A stretch of 64,000 nt of DNA from Siphonodentalium dalli (lineage: Eukaryota > Mollusca > Scaphopoda > Gadilida > Siphonodentaliidae). A model generated the notes under the pieces. That model did no database searches, was not told the origin of the DNA, and worked only from the letters and a program-made list of their open reading frames with translations. The translations under genes and the position numbers were made by a program. This document shows, one piece after another, positions 1-44,200 of the stretch. Positions within the stretch are counted from its first letter, which is position 1; each line of letters begins with the position of its first letter. The stretch covers positions 155,893,152 to 155,957,151 of the forward strand of contig CP136066.1 in NCBI GenBank assembly GCA_032622095.1, written 5' to 3'.

Positions 1-333
1 ATATACCCCATAAATTATTAATCCAGTTTTTGAGCAATGCCTGCTACCATTTTATAGGCTCACATTTACCTATTTCATGTCAAGGTTCAACGAAGCGAGC
101 GCAGTATGCATGGCCATGCTCAAGGGTCACAACTTTGCACCACATATCAAATGGCATTTGACTCAGCAGTCACACGTGTAGCAAAATGGTATCATAATAG
201 CTGCAGTGTGTCTAGATAACTGGGCCTGCTAAAAAAAAAAAAATTTCTGATGCTTAACCCTTAAAAGATATTTTGACCTAGTTTCAAGCTGGATGTACAA
301 ACCTTATTCTTATTGTCACTCAAACACATGTCC
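1..333. other. Left edge, no gene seen
   Basis: AT-rich sequence with a short A-run near 230-242. No exon-like open frame with splice sites was found on either strand. Because the pecanex gene runs leftwards, this is formally inside its intron 10. Confidence 0.4.
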
Positions 334-1519
334 ACAGACCTTCTCAAAATTAATGTCCCTCCCGACCGCGTTGGAACCACGTTGAGATAACCGTCAACGA
401 AACAGAACGTTGCCAACATAATACAATGGTGTTTTTGCGTGGTGGGAGGCATGGTAATGCATGATTGATTGGTGTGAAATGTTTTACATTTTCATCAGAA
501 TTTTTCCGGAAAAAGCTAATAAATAAATGTAGATCGCATTGATCACGCTGCACGAATTAATAGAGATGCTATTGAGATTTCTAACAAACAAAACACTCTT
601 GAGTTCACGTCGCAATGTACATGTACATATATTTTTGAATATTTAATATTCAGCATCACATCCGATTAGAGGTAGATTATCTGTACGCCAAGTGTCCGAT
701 GTCTTCGTTGTATCCCGAAGCTTCCAACACAGAATTCTCGATTGAACACGTGCCGTCATAACATCGTCGGATTTGATTGGCTAGTTGACAGCGTTCAATG
801 AGGTCGTGTTACTTTCATGATGATGTAATAATGAAATGTGGCTTCGAAGAGATACAAGTGTAATGACGTGAGAGCGTGTATACGAGATCTACGTCAGTAA
901 TTGTCCGCTATTGTATAGACAAGCATATAATAAATATTAACTTCTGTTTTTCTTACCAGAATTAAATAATTGCAATTCAATTATTTATTTGTCCTCATCA
1001 AATATTTAAACACAAAACATATAAATTTGAAGATCCAAGCACGGTCCCACGCAGTCGATACCAAATTAGACAAAATTGTATTTTTCTAGCATTCCGGGTT
1101 AAAAGAAAACTTTAAAATAGTCACCATCACTTATTATGTGACAGGCATCGAGAAAACACACAAAAGTGTCCACCCGTTTTACCATCGATCTATATTTACA
1201 TACGTCAATGTTTTTACGTTAAAAACCAGTACAAACTATCATAATTCAAACGCTCTTTATTGTCTACAACGTTCCGACGGAATTATGGTCGCTCTTTATA
1301 AGAGGCGATAATTGGAATTTTTGCAAGGTTGACAACAAATGAGTAAAATTTATTCTCTCGAAAGCCGATAGCTGCCCATCAAAACGTCAATACCGGTATG
1401 TCAATTATAGAAACCTTAAGTTCATGACATGTACATGTATATACTTACATTAGGAATAAAACGGCATACGTTGTGCATAATAACCACACCAAAATAAACA
1501 TGCAATGATATCTTTCACA

Positions 1520-1612
1520 CACAGGGGTCCGGGAACATTTAAAAAAAAATTTATTTTATGATATTATTTTCAAAAATAATATAATAAAATAAAAAGTTGC
1601 ACAACCCCTGTG
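1520..1612. repeat. AT-rich hairpin with CACAGGGGT/ACCCCTGTG ends
   Basis: An imperfect palindrome. The outer arms are CACAGGGGT and ACCCCTGTG, and the inner arms TTTATTTTATGATATTATTT and AAAATAATATAATAAAATAA pair around a short centre. It looks like a small MITE nested in element 1. Confidence 0.55.
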
Positions 1613-2389
1613 AATTTTACCTTTAGCACATTTATTTACAGTATTCTCAGAAATTCGTTGTCATTTCAGCTGATACATGTAAGTACATTGTAAAATAGCA
1701 ACAATTCAAATAAAAAAAAGTCTACACATAATGGCATACCCATTTGATTTCAAACGCCGATGCCGGACAAAATATGTACAGTAATTCCATGTCCCGTTAA
1801 AAAACCCCACACACAAACCTCCACCACATAATTTTTCTGTAACTCCACCCATATTTGACAATTGATCTTCTAATTGGTCAGATTCACTTCCTGAACGGAG
1901 ACTGACATACTGGTGCAGGGAAACGACAGACGTCATGCTTATACTGCGCATTTTAAAACTATTAAAGTTGACGAGGTTATTCTGGTTTCGAGAACTACAA
2001 AACCAGAATTTAGGTCAAGTGTGGTTTATGTACTGCTACTAAGACTATTAGATGTATTATTCCTTCCGTTTGCAACGACGTGTACATATATTCACTCCAT
2101 AAATTGGGAAACACAACCACACGACCGCTCCGTGCGATACACTGATACATACACATTGTACCTGTATATATCACAAAAATGTCTAACGCGAGTCAAAAGC
2201 TGCAAATAAATTGCCTTATTTAGAACGAATGCGTAGATATGTGATTTTCGGAGACTAAATTAGTCATAGGTGATCGTAAATAAAACAAAAATTGAATGGT
2301 ATAAAACCAAATAACGCGACTCATTTAACGTCTGTTTACTTTTCGGCGTGGTGATTGTAATCTTCAACGTGTGTGCGTTGATCCTTAAC

Positions 2390-2520
2390 GCAACACGTTT
2401 AACGCGGTCTGCGTTAAACTTCAATGCGGTCTGTGTTAAACTTCAACGCGGTCGTAATGTATCGCCAACGCGTTATCAACGCAACGACCGCGTTGCGTTG
2501 ACGTTACGACCACGTTGAGG
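2390..2520. repeat. CG-rich subterminal minisatellite of element 1
   Basis: Degenerate direct and inverted copies of AACGCGGTCTGCGTTAAACTT-like units, with GACCGCGTTGCGTTGACG near the end. It stands out by CpG content from the AT-rich surroundings and lies just inside the right terminus of element 1. A shorter related stretch lies near 363-405. Confidence 0.6.
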
Positions 2521-2558
2521 ACCGCATTAAAAGGGACACTTATTTTGAGAGGGTCTGT

Positions 2559-3202
2559 ACCAGGCAAAAAAAATCTTTTGTTTTGCAGCCAATATGAGTC
2601 ATTGATGAAGATGAAATGGAGTGTTTGTTTTTATTTTCTCCTGATGATAGCTACAGAAGGTGATAATCAAATAACGTTCAACATAATGAATATCCAAGGG
2701 CCACTGCAAAACTTCTAAGTATATAAATGAAAGAAATATTCTGGGTAGTATAATTTCTCAGAGAATGAGTTGGTTGTTTTCAAGAAACATGAAATGCACA
2801 GCATAGTTGTCCATGACCCCTAATAAAAGAACAATGAGGCCCTAAAAATTAGTGATGATTGCCTATGATATAACATGTTTCTACCCTAAATTTAAACTGT
2901 TGCTTTAAATTTATTAACTGAGTGCACTAAATTTGATTAGAGCCGAGCTCGAATCAAATTTATTGGATGAGGTTAATAAATTTGTATATATTTGCAACAA
3001 ATTTGAGATCCTTTTTATCACATAATCACATTTTAGAAATACCACTAAGCTGTTACATCACTGCGCGTGCCGATAATACATGTGTGTCTTACCAAACAGT
3101 ATGAGGCTGTGTTTAGGAAATAATTATGTGAAAAAAAACTATTTACAGTTCAACTATATACAAAATATAGAATACAACTATATGAAAGTGTCAATGACAC
3201 TG
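2559..3202. other. Intronic spacer, nothing recognised
   Basis: AT-rich DNA between two repeat elements. It includes a short inverted pair around 2930-2960 (AAATTTGATT / AATCAAATTT). No coding exon was identified. Confidence 0.4.
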
Positions 3203-6200
3203 TAGCTCAACTTGGAAAGGGAATAATTTAATATATTACAGTCAATGGAGCGATTAGGAATGTGGAAAGTTGAATGTCTAATACTAGTTTATAGACATGA
3301 AGAGAAAAGTAAAATCCAAGATGGCTGCTGGCGGCCATGTTTTCAGCCGAATGACCCCAAAATGAGTCGTTCCCATCTACATGTCATCGTTAACATCAAT
3401 GACAAATTTTATGACGATCAGACTAAAGGTACGACCTGTGGCCCGTGCTAATGGATTAAATTTTGAAATCCAAGATGGCCACTGGCGGCCATGTTTTTTG
3501 TCCGAATGACCCCGAAATCAGACTAAAGGTACGACCTGTAGCCCGTGGTAAAGGATTTAGTCATACAAAGAGTAAAATCCAAGTTGGCTGCTGGTGGCCA
3601 TGTTTTTTGGCCAAATGACCCCAAAATGACTCGTTCCCATCTACATGTCATTATTAACATTCATGACAAATTTTATGATGATCAGACTAAAGGTACAACC
3701 TGTAGCCCGTGCTAAAGGATTTAGTCATACAAAGAGTAAAATCCAAGATGGCTGCTGGCGACCATGTTTTTTGGCCGATTGACACCCAAATTACTCGTTC
3801 CCATCTACATGTCAATATTAACATCCATGACAAATTTCATGATGATCAGACGAACAGTACGACCTGTGGCCCGTGCTAATGGATTAAATTTTGAAATCCA
3901 AGATGGCTGCTAGCGGCCATGTTTTTTGTCCGAATGACCCCAAAATGACTCGTTCCCATTTACATTCCAATTTCAACAGCCATGAAAAATTTTATGATGA
4001 TCAGACTAAAGGTACGACCTGTAGCCCGTGCTAAAGGATTTAGTCATACAAAGAGTAAAATCCAAGATGGCTGCTGGCGGCCATGTTTTTTGGCCGGAGG
4101 ACCCCAAAATGACTTGTTCCCATCTACATGTCATTATTAACATCCATGACAAATTTCATGATGATCAGACAAACAGTACGACCTGTGGCCCGTGCTAATG
4201 GATTAAATTTTGAAATCCAAGATGGCCGCTGGCGGCCATGTTTTTTGTCCGAATGACCCCAAAATGACTCGTTCCCATCTACATTCCAATATCAACAGCC
4301 ATGACAAATTTTATGATGATCAGACTAAAGGTACGACCTGTAGCCCGTGCTAAAGGATTTAGTCATACAAAGAGTAAAATCCAAGATGGCTGCTGGCGGC
4401 CATGTTTTTTGGCCGAATGACCCCAAAATGACTCGTTCCCATCTACATGTGATTATTAACATTATTGACAAATTTTATGATGATCAGACTAAAAGTAGGA
4501 CCTGTAGCCCATGCTAAAGGATTTAGTCATGCAAAGAGTAAAATCCAAGACGGCTGCTGGCGGCCATGTTTTTTGGCCGAATGACCCCAAAATGACTCGT
4601 TCCAATCTACATGTCATTGTTAACATCCATGACAAATTTTATGATGATCAGACTAAAGGTACGACCTGTAGCCCGTGCTAAAGAATTTAGTCATACAAAG
4701 AGTAAAATCCAAGATGGCTGCTGGCGGCCATGTTTTTGGCCAAATGACACCCAAAATTACTCGTTCCCATCTACATGTCAATATTAACATCCATGACAAA
4801 TTTCATGTTGATCAGACAAACAGTACGACCTGTGGCCCGTGCTAATAGATTAAATTTTGAAATCCAAGATGGCTGCTAGCGGCCATGTTTTTTGTCCGAA
4901 TGACCCCAAAATGACTCGTTCCCATTTACATTCCAATTTCAACAGCCATGAAAATTTTTAGGATGATCAGACTAAAGATACAACCTGTAGCCCGTGCTAA
5001 AGGATTTAGTCATACAAAGAGTGAAATCCAAGATGGCTGCTAGCGGCCATGTTTTTTGTCCGAATGACCCCAAAATGACTCGTTCCCATTTACATTCCAA
5101 TTTCAACAGCCATGAAAATTTTTAGGATGATCAGACTAAAGATACAACCTGTAGCCCGTGCTAAAGGATTTAGTCATACAAAGAGTGAAATCCAAGATGG
5201 CTGCTGGTGGCCATGTTTTTCGGCCAAATGACCCCAAAAGTACTCGTTCCCATCTACATGTCAATATTAACATCCATGACAAATTTCATGATGAACAGAC
5301 GAACAGTACTAACTGTGGCCCGTGCTAATGGATTAAATTTTTAAATGCAAGATGGCTGCTGGCGGCCATGTTTTTTGTCCGAATGACCCCAAAATGACTC
5401 GTTCCCATCTACATTCCAATTTCAACAGCCATGACAAATTTTATGATGATCAGACTAAATGTACGACCTGTAGCCTGTGCTAAAGGATTTAGTCATACAA
5501 AGAGTAAAATCCAAGATGGCTGCTGGCGACCATGTTTTTTGGCCGAATGACCCCAAAATTACTCGTTCCCATCTACATGTCAATATTATCATCCATGACA
5601 AATTTCATGATGATCAGACAAACAGTACGACCTGTGGCCCGTGCTAATGGATTAAATTTTGAAATCCAAGATGGCCGCTGGCGGCCATGTTTTTTGTCCG
5701 AATGACCCCAAAATGACTCGTTCCCATCTACATTCCAATATCAACAGCCATGACAAATTTTATGATGATCAGACTAAAGGTACGACCTGTAGCCCGTGCT
5801 AAAGGATTTAGTCATGCAAAGAGTAAAATCCAAGACGGCTGCTGGCGGCCATGTTTTTTGGCCAAATGACCCCAAAATGACTCGTTCCAATCTACATGTC
5901 ATTGTTAACATCCATGACAAATTTTATGATGATCAGACTAAAGGTACGACCTGTAGCCCGTGCTAAAGAATTTAGTCATACAAAGAGTAAAATCCAAGAT
6001 GGCTGCTGGCGGCCATGTTTTTTGCCCGAATAACCCAAAGATGACTCATTCCCATCTACATGTCATTGTTAACATCCATGACAAATTTTATGATGATCTG
6101 ACTAAAGGTACGACCTGTAGCCCGTGCTAAAGGATTTAGTCATGCAAAGAGTAAAATCGAAGATGGCTGCTGGCGGCCATGTTTTTTGGCCGAATGACCC

Positions 6201-6535
6201 CAAAATTACTCGTTCCCATCTACATGTCAATATTAACATCCATGACAAATTTCATGACGATCAGACGAACAGTACGGCCTGTAGCCCGTGCTAATGGATT
6301 GAATTTTGAAATCTAAGATGGCCACTGGCGGCCATGTTTTTTTTCCGAATGACCCCAAAATGAATCATTCCGGTACAAATGTTGATGTCAACAGCTATGA
6401 CAAATTTCATAATGATCCGATCAAAGGTACGACCTGTAGCCTCTATTGTTGATGCCTTACGTACACACGCACACACGGACGACGGACGACAAAGCCATGA
6501 CAATATCTCAAACTTTACAAAGTAAAGTTGAGCTA
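3203..6535. repeat. Tandem-array element with TAGCTCAACTT/AAAGTTGAGCTA ends (long copy)
   Basis: About 20 tandem units of ~160-165 bp, each with the core AAGATGGCTGCTGGCGGCCA, then a conserved 'gaccccaaaatgactcgttc' block and a 'gatgatcagactaaaggtac' block. Two subtypes tend to alternate: 'gtccgaatgacccc' units end with 'taatggattaaattttgaaa', and 'ggccgaatgacccc' units end with 'taaaggatttagtcatacaa'. The unique left end contains GTGTCAATGACAC and TAGCTCAACTT. The right end has a CACACACGGACGACGGACGAC stretch and AAAGTTGAGCTA, so the array is enclosed by a short inverted repeat. A shorter copy with the same two ends is at 19479-20581. Confidence 0.85.
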
Positions 6536-6578
6536 ATAAGTAAATAGATTTGAATGCAGATAACAAATAAAATCATAC

Positions 6579-37560
<30,982 letters not shown>

Positions 37561-38488
37561 GATCCTTGTAATGTTATTTTGTTCTTTTACAAGACTACAT
37601 GTTCAACATTAGAGAAAAGAATTGTTGTCGATTTTTAGATATGACAATGGTCGTATTCGCGTTGTAAGTTGCTCTCCGCATCTTATCAAACCACTTAAGC
37701 GCATGTCGAGCAGTCTGCACAAGCGGAAGTGGAGCGGGATATTAATCAATTTTCTGCTTTTTGTGCAACGAGTATTGATATATAATTATATTACAAAATC
37801 ATATGCATGCCTCGCCCCAATCGCACATAACGCAACACAACTTTTACCTACACATGTTAACCTTATATGACCATCTTACCAATACACATGGGTATACGTA
37901 ACCCACATATGGACGTACGTAACCCGCATGTGGGATGCTTCTCATATTAAAACCGGGATATCCTTATTCCTTATCAGAACAGCACATATAGAAAGTTGGT
38001 GAAATTTTTGACAATTTGATAGATATTTATTGTGGTATATCACAATTATCAAGTCCAAAGTTAATACTATGATTCACGTTGTGGCCAGTTTAAACTCAAT
38101 ACATTTTATAACTCGACCTTCACCGGTACAAACTGACCTTAACCAAGCCACAGCGGCCTCAACCGAAAGCACAAATACGGCCAACGGGGAAGCCATCATT
38201 GTATTCTCTAACCAACACGAATTATCTTAGGTAGTGTCTGTTGTCTTTCCATGAAGCTTCAATTAGCGAAGATGCAAGAATAAGTTAAAATAAAACTATT
38301 ATGAAACTTGGTCATATTATGTTTGTTGATAATACCATTAGAAAATCAAATTAACCTAGTTTCAATTTGGTTTAATCCCAACAACAAACTTTTCGTTCGC
38401 TGTAGATAAATGCTCAGCGATTATAATTCACAGGATACTTTGTCTGGTTACGAAAGTGAGTTACGATCAAGGACGTATCGATTGGTGT

Positions 38489-38519
38489 GGGGGTGGGGTG
38501 GGGTGGGGTGGGGTGGGGG
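38489..38519 (+). repeat. G-run array (GGGGT)n, G-quadruplex-prone
   Basis: Six runs of four to five G separated by single T on the plus strand, meeting the usual intramolecular G-quadruplex pattern. Confidence 0.85.
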
Positions 38520-39051
38520 CTCTGGAAATTTCAATTCACACAAATCATTAGGTTGAAATTGTTCTCTATATTTTGATTTTCTTTGCCAACATGAATTATT
38601 TTATCCTGCGACAAATTGGGGATCAACCGTGACCCCCCTTTTCTATGAGTTTTACACTTAGGCTATATATAGGTCATATGACAAACGTGTGCAAGTAGGC
38701 CCATGGTGACCATTGGAGCATTTAGCCTTAATTTTTAAATGCTGATTAATGTATATAAATCTCTCAGTGATAAACTATTTGATGCAGATAAAGTTCTTTC
38801 TCTGTGTAACCGATATCATATTTGTGAGCGTACATGACCAAGATTTGACTTTGCTAATTTGCAACTAAAATTTTAATTTAAAGGTCTGTCTCACTTGAGT
38901 GGTTCACATTTGATGATTTCGCGCGATAGTAACAATTATCTGCATAAAACCCATGCTGCCCGCGAATTAAAGCACTTCAGATTTAACAAAAAATCTCTCA
39001 CAGGGATGACCATGGTTCGGCCCGGTGTGAGATTTTTAAAAAAATGGACTG

Positions 39052-39073
39052 CCCCCCCCCCCCCCCCCCCCCC
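39052..39073. repeat. 22-base poly(C) run
   Basis: Uninterrupted C homopolymer. Its exact length is unlikely to be reliable in an assembly. Confidence 0.9.
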
Positions 39074-40166
39074 GTGACCAATCAAATATACTAACGTGGT
39101 AATACGATTAAGAAAAACAAATCGGGGTCTGAATTCTCCTGGAGTTGGACCACTAGAGTAGTTGCTATTAGGTTTTTTGTTGTTGCAATTTTCAAGTTTA
39201 GATTTTACAAACAATTCTCAAATGGCGGTTGGCTCTGCGTGCCAGTGTCCTGGTCCCTCCGCGTGAAATGGGAGGGCCTCAATTTTGCCAGGCTTAAAGT
39301 CAAGCAGCTGTACACTATTATAGGGATTTTAGGTCGCTGTTGAATTTTGATCCAATGTCTTCAATGAATTGTGCTTTCTGCATTATGCATGTTATATTGT
39401 ATGGCGATAGTGCATTGTTCACCTCAACTCGCTGCATACCGTTGTGGACAAAACTTCGAAATACTTTAATAAAATGCCAGAAATGCTGTACTTTTTCACT
39501 TAGGCCAAGATTCTAAACACAAATGTTGTAGCACTATCCTATAAGTTGGGTATAACATCTGGTCGCCGTGTGTATGTTAAATCTCATTTACTTTGTAATT
39601 TCAAGAACCATTATCTCTCCTTATTAAACTGTCCAAAAGGAGATTGTATTTCAGTTAGAATTGATTGATTCTCTTTAATAGTTTGTTCTATAACACATGC
39701 ATGATACTATTATTCTATCTGGGGACATGTGAATGACTGATGAAATTAAGCCGAATCGGTTGTCTTTGGCGTGTGTCATTCTAAATCACCCCATATCTGG
39801 ACTTTCGTAAATTGTCTCATAGTGGCCAATCAGAATGAACCACGTTAAGACAAAGGGATTCATTTCAGTATAGTTGCTTGTCCCCATTTTAGATATTCAT
39901 TCTTTCTCGCCCAGACTTGTAGAGAAGTTCTACAGCAATATGATTCGAAAGGGGAATGCTATTTGTAACTCAGATCTGATATATCGGTCTAATTTATTCA
40001 ATCATTGGAATCAACTTCTTTATATTTAATTTGTGATGATATGTTGTATGTATGACTATATATGGGCATATCTTGCCTGAAATAAACAAAATACAATTGA
40101 TCTTCGTGCTTGCTAGTATACATGTGCCATATCATAAATATCATCATGTCTGAAAATTCCGACTTA

Positions 40167-40817
40167 GGTAGCAATACACGATTTCATGGGTTGTAGGAGG
40201 GCTGAAAAATATGATTTTAAGCATATAAGGGCTATAACTGTCAGTTTAGCCTCTGTTATACCTGGGAGTAATGGTTTGATGGTTTAATTATTTTATAAAG
40301 GTACCATAGTATACAAAATGGGATGATATTTGAATACGAAGTATGTTTTTGGAATCTGATGTCGGTCAGCTCTGTGTGGTACTCCACCGGAAAACAGCTC
40401 GATTTCTCTCCCTTGAAAACAGTCGTCTGCACTTCTGAGAAATTTTTTTTTAAATTGCTACGATAACTTTTTTTTATTTTTCAATATATCTGACATATAT
40501 CTCGGGTCTATCAGCCCATAAGGTGATTATAGAGTGACATTCGCTCTGTCATGGTTAGCTATGCGACCGAAAACGGCCAATTTCGGTAAAAAAAATTGGT
40601 AAAATGAAGATTAAAAAAAATCAGTCTAGGGGAGATAATTCTACTTGTGATGATGCAATTTTTTTCCAAAAGACAAATGAATTATTCTCCGACCATTTCT
40701 GTATCTTGTAACCAAACACTCATGTGCTGTTTATCAATGACCATGGTGCAGCAGAAAGTTGTAATACAGTGCCCCCGTCAAAATGGTGAAAATGGCCAGA
40801 AATCGTGTATTGCTACC
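40167..40817. mobile_element. Harbinger-like MITE, 651 bp
   Basis: Inverted termini GGTAGCAATACACGATTTC and its complement, flanked on both sides by TTA (40164-40166, 40818-40820). Three-base TWA duplications and GG-initial ends fit PIF/Harbinger. No transposase is present. Confidence 0.75.
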
Positions 40818-41384
40818 TTAGTGAAAGGAAAACCTGGGAGTTCTATAATGTAACCTACCGCTAAACACCGCATTTTGCAGGGGGAATTGTTAAAAACAAT
40901 TGCAGACACAGGGTCGAACAATCAAATTTCTACTACCTGACCACCCACCCACCCTCTGTGCAAATTTGTATTTTTTCCAGGCCAACTTTTTGGGGACAAC
41001 CCCTCAAAATGAGAAACTAATTCAGTTTAAATTAACATAAAATCACAACAGCCTGGTTCTTTCAAACAAATGTCTTTCATCATATTCCAATACATATTGT
41101 TACAGCACAAAAAAGTGGAATTGTAGTAACATGATCACAAGCAAGAATATAAATGACAAAAACAAAAATCATGGCCACGAATTAACACTATGGTAGCTGA
41201 CTATTGCTATCTACAATCGTATACTGCTAACTCTGAAATTCTTCTGAGTGATTGCACAAGTTGTGCATTATGTTTACGGATTTCATCTTAGAAAACATGT
41301 GGATCTACATTTTGGTAATATAATTCTAACAAACTTAACACCAAATTCATTTGACGAGGACGTATGGTATGATTGTATGATATT

Positions 41385-42023
41385 GGCTGCGGACACACGT
41401 ACCACAGTAGCGATGGCATAGTAGGTGTGACAATTTATTATAGTGGAGTTTGGTGACAATTGGTCCGTCATAATTCTGTGCCATAGCCATCCATGTCGCC
41501 AGCTGATTTTCCGCACAATGAGTCGGCTTGTCACCAATGTTGATCTCTACTCATTACGTTTTCACGACGATATATATAATTGCACGATAGATCGTCCAGA
41601 ATTGTGTTTGGCCGTGGCCTGGTGGCAATTCCTCATTGAATCATATCATTATTGTGGTACGTTTTTTATATGATCTCAATGCATGCATTGTTTATCTACT
41701 TATATTAATTTCGTTAGTAAGAACAATCATGGCCGTTGAGATGGGTTATTCATTAAGTTACCAAGTGGACTTGTGTGTTAGCATGCAAAATATAACACTG
41801 CGTGTTGAGTAAAGATCAACATCGACAAGACATTCAGGTAGATTTATCATTGAGATATCGACCGTCGCTGGTAGAGCTTGGTAGGCTCATTGTGCGAATT
41901 TGCAGAGGGCGACATGGTTTGATATGGCATATTAATTGTGACAACCAATTGTCACCAAACTCCACCATAATAAATTGTCACACCTACTATGCCATCGCTA
42001 CTGTGGTACGTGTGTCCGCAGCC
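41385..42023. mobile_element. Fold-back element with ~80-bp near-identical arms
   Basis: Arms starting GGCTGCGGACACACGTACCA at 41385 and its inverse ending at 42023 match almost perfectly for ~80 bp. A weaker match continues inwards (..GCTCATTGTGCG..). The ~350-bp centre includes a 76-codon plus frame of unknown nature. No target duplication was established. Confidence 0.75.
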
Positions 42024-42346
42024 ATTGCCTACAGTATTAAAGTCTGTTGATCACTGAAATTCAGGTGGCATCCAATGTACTCTGGGAAGTATGTATGTGC
42101 ACGATTGCTTGATTCCTTAGCACTGTTGAGGGCAACCGCCGACTCCTAAATAACACAAGAAAACCATAGTCAGAAATGGTAACGCCACCAATATCATATT
42201 ATTAGCCATAAATATAAATTATAATATAATTATACTATAAACTAGCTTTCAAATGTTATGTGGGAAATTTGCATACTTCCATATTTCAAGTTTTCCCGTT
42301 TCTCGTGTTATACATTACATTCTTCAAACTGTCTTCTTTATTACAC

Positions 42347-42960
42347 AAGCTGATGGGCCCGACTTCGTCCGGGCTGTTTCCCATCTGGTTTCCGGCGAAA
42401 GGCGCGATTTGACCTTCAATTGACTATTTCGAAAGTCAAGGTCAGGATTTGACCCGTCCAAAACACCCCCACCCCGGAGAAAAGTACCAAAGTAACAGGT
42501 ATCAAATTTCGTCGAAATCCGTCCGTTTTACCCCACTTGACCTTTAATTAACCATTTTGAAGGTCAAGGTAAGGTCGGAGTCATGATTTGACCCGTCCAA
42601 AACACTCCCCCGACAAAAGTACCCATAGGTCTCAAATTTCGTCGAAATCTATCTGTTTTACAAGATTTGACCTTTAATTGACCACATTGAAGGTCAAGGT
42701 CACGCCGAGGTCACGATTTGACCCGTTCAAAACACTCCCCGGACAAAAGTATCCCTAGGTATCAAATTTCGCCGAAATTCGTCCGTTTTACCCAAATTTA
42801 CCTTGCATTGACAGTTTTAAATGTCAAGGTCAAGTCGGGGTCACGATTTGACCCGTCCAAAACACTTCCCGGACACAAATACCCCTAAGTATCAAATTAC
42901 GTTGAAATCTATGGAAAGCCGAAGAGGACATGTTAGTTGCTAATTGCTAGATATACGACG
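42347..42960. repeat. ~130-bp tandem repeat, four units
   Basis: Units share GATTTGACCCGTCCAAAACA, 'tatcaaatttcgtcgaaatc' and 'tttgacctttaattgacc' phrases (unit marks at 42450, 42590, 42720, 42850). Begins near CCCGACTTCGTCCGGGC. This text style is typical of dispersed repeats in mollusc genomes. Confidence 0.8.
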
Positions 42961-43289
42961 CACGACTTGTCGCGGTTTTTTTAAAGGTGTTTCAAACTAG
43001 GAGATAGAAGTGTTCTGCGTTTCAAATGGTGATGAATTATAGTATTTTATTCAAATTTTATGGCATAAATTGTTATTAAAACCGTATATACTATAAACAA
43101 AATCAATGACTCGAAAATTAAGTGGGCCTTTAAACAAAGTCACAATTGCAGTTAGGCACATCTCATACTCGTCTATTCAGCGATATTCTGCTGCGAAGTT
43201 TGTTATAGCCTCCAGTATTCATTAAGCGTTATAGCCCCACTGTTATAATTCACCTTTAGCAGGCGTAATCTTGCCTCAGATTATTGAGA

Positions 43290-44200
43290 TATTAGGTCAC
43301 ACGTAATGACATTAAATCGCATGGAAACCTAGCAATTGTGTGGGCTGCTTGGCGTGAATATGTAATGAGAAATAAGGTCATACGTAATGACATTAAACTC
43401 AAGAAAACTCGCGAAAACAAAACAAAATCACATTTAATGTTTTAAGTTATTTCCTTCATAAAAAGAATCTTCGTGATAATGAACCCTCTCAATACTTTAG
43501 AATATAGAATTAACCTTAAAATAACAAAAACCTTCGGAATAGAGAACCTTCGGAATAAAGAACCTTCGGATTGGTGAACCTTCGGAATAGCGAACATTCA
43601 GAGAAATTTCGGAATAGTGGATCTTCGGGATAGTGAACCTTCGGAATAGAGACATGCCCCCCCAATATTCATATTATATGCCCAGAGTTCAAAGGTATGG
43701 GCCCATAAAATTCTAAATTTGGCCCTTGAAATATTGAACCCCAAATTGGAGCCCACACAGAACAGCACTTAAGTCAACTGTACCTGTGTCATGTCCCAAT
43801 GCAGGAGGGTCCATATATACGACAACATTCATATTATATGCCAAGAATTCAAAGGTATGGGCCCACGTAATGACATTAAATCTCAAGAAACCCGCGAAAA
43901 AAAAAAATCACATTTAATGTTCTAAGTTATTTCCTCCTGTATCTGTATCGGTATGCGCGCAGGATCCGTTCGGATGTGAGCGCACACTCCATAAAAAGAA
44001 TCTTCGTGATAATGAACCCTCTCGATACTTTAGAATATAGAATTAACCTAAAAATAAAAATAACAAAAACCTTCGGAATAGAGAACCTTCGGAATAGCGA
44101 ACCTTCGGAAGAGTGAACCTTCGAAATAGCAAATATTCAGAATAGAGAACCTTCGGAATAGTGGACCTTCGGGATAGCGAACCTTCATAATAGAAACATG
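43290..44200. repeat. Duplicated block with ACCTTCGGAATAG minisatellite
   Basis: Two direct copies of a block ('aaaaagaatcttcgtgataa', 'aatatagaattaacct') each lead into a ~15-16-bp minisatellite GAACCTTCGGAATAG (about 43522-43650 and 44070-44195). Between and before them, GTAATGACATTAAA and 'caaaggtatgggccca' are also repeated, so the whole region is a nested direct repeat. Confidence 0.8.

Larger units (their letters stand above)
334..2558. mobile_element. TIR-bounded DNA element 1, unclassified
   Basis: The two ends are inverted copies. The left starts ACAGACCTTCTCAAAATTAA and the right, reverse-complemented, starts ACAGACCCTCTCAAAATAAG; both then continue into TGTCCCT. Just inside both ends the sequence becomes CG-rich (GACCGCGTTGG..CGTTGAG at left; repeated AACGCGGTCTGCGTTAAACTT-like units near 2390-2520 at right). 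I saw no convincing target duplication, so the exact ends are uncertain by a few bases. The interior has no recognisable transposase; it contains an 81-codon minus-strand open frame (1706-1951) that I do not recognise and one exact copy of AACGCTCTTTATTG at 1249. The termini resemble those of the element at 10503-13323. Confidence 0.6.
37561..40163. other. Intergenic DNA, no firm gene
   Basis: Upstream of PCNX. Fragments at about 39357-39510 and 39505-39663 and 39892-40029 on the plus strand read like short open stretches (for example AKILNTNVVALSYKLGITSG, and MIRKGNAICNSDLIYRSN), interrupted by stops; they may be a decayed element gene. I do not recognise the protein. Confidence 0.4.

Noticed and set aside
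3245-6566. CRISPR-like regular repeats
   Set aside because: Repeats and 'spacers' both recur and the whole ~160-bp unit is repeated. This is a eukaryotic tandem array.
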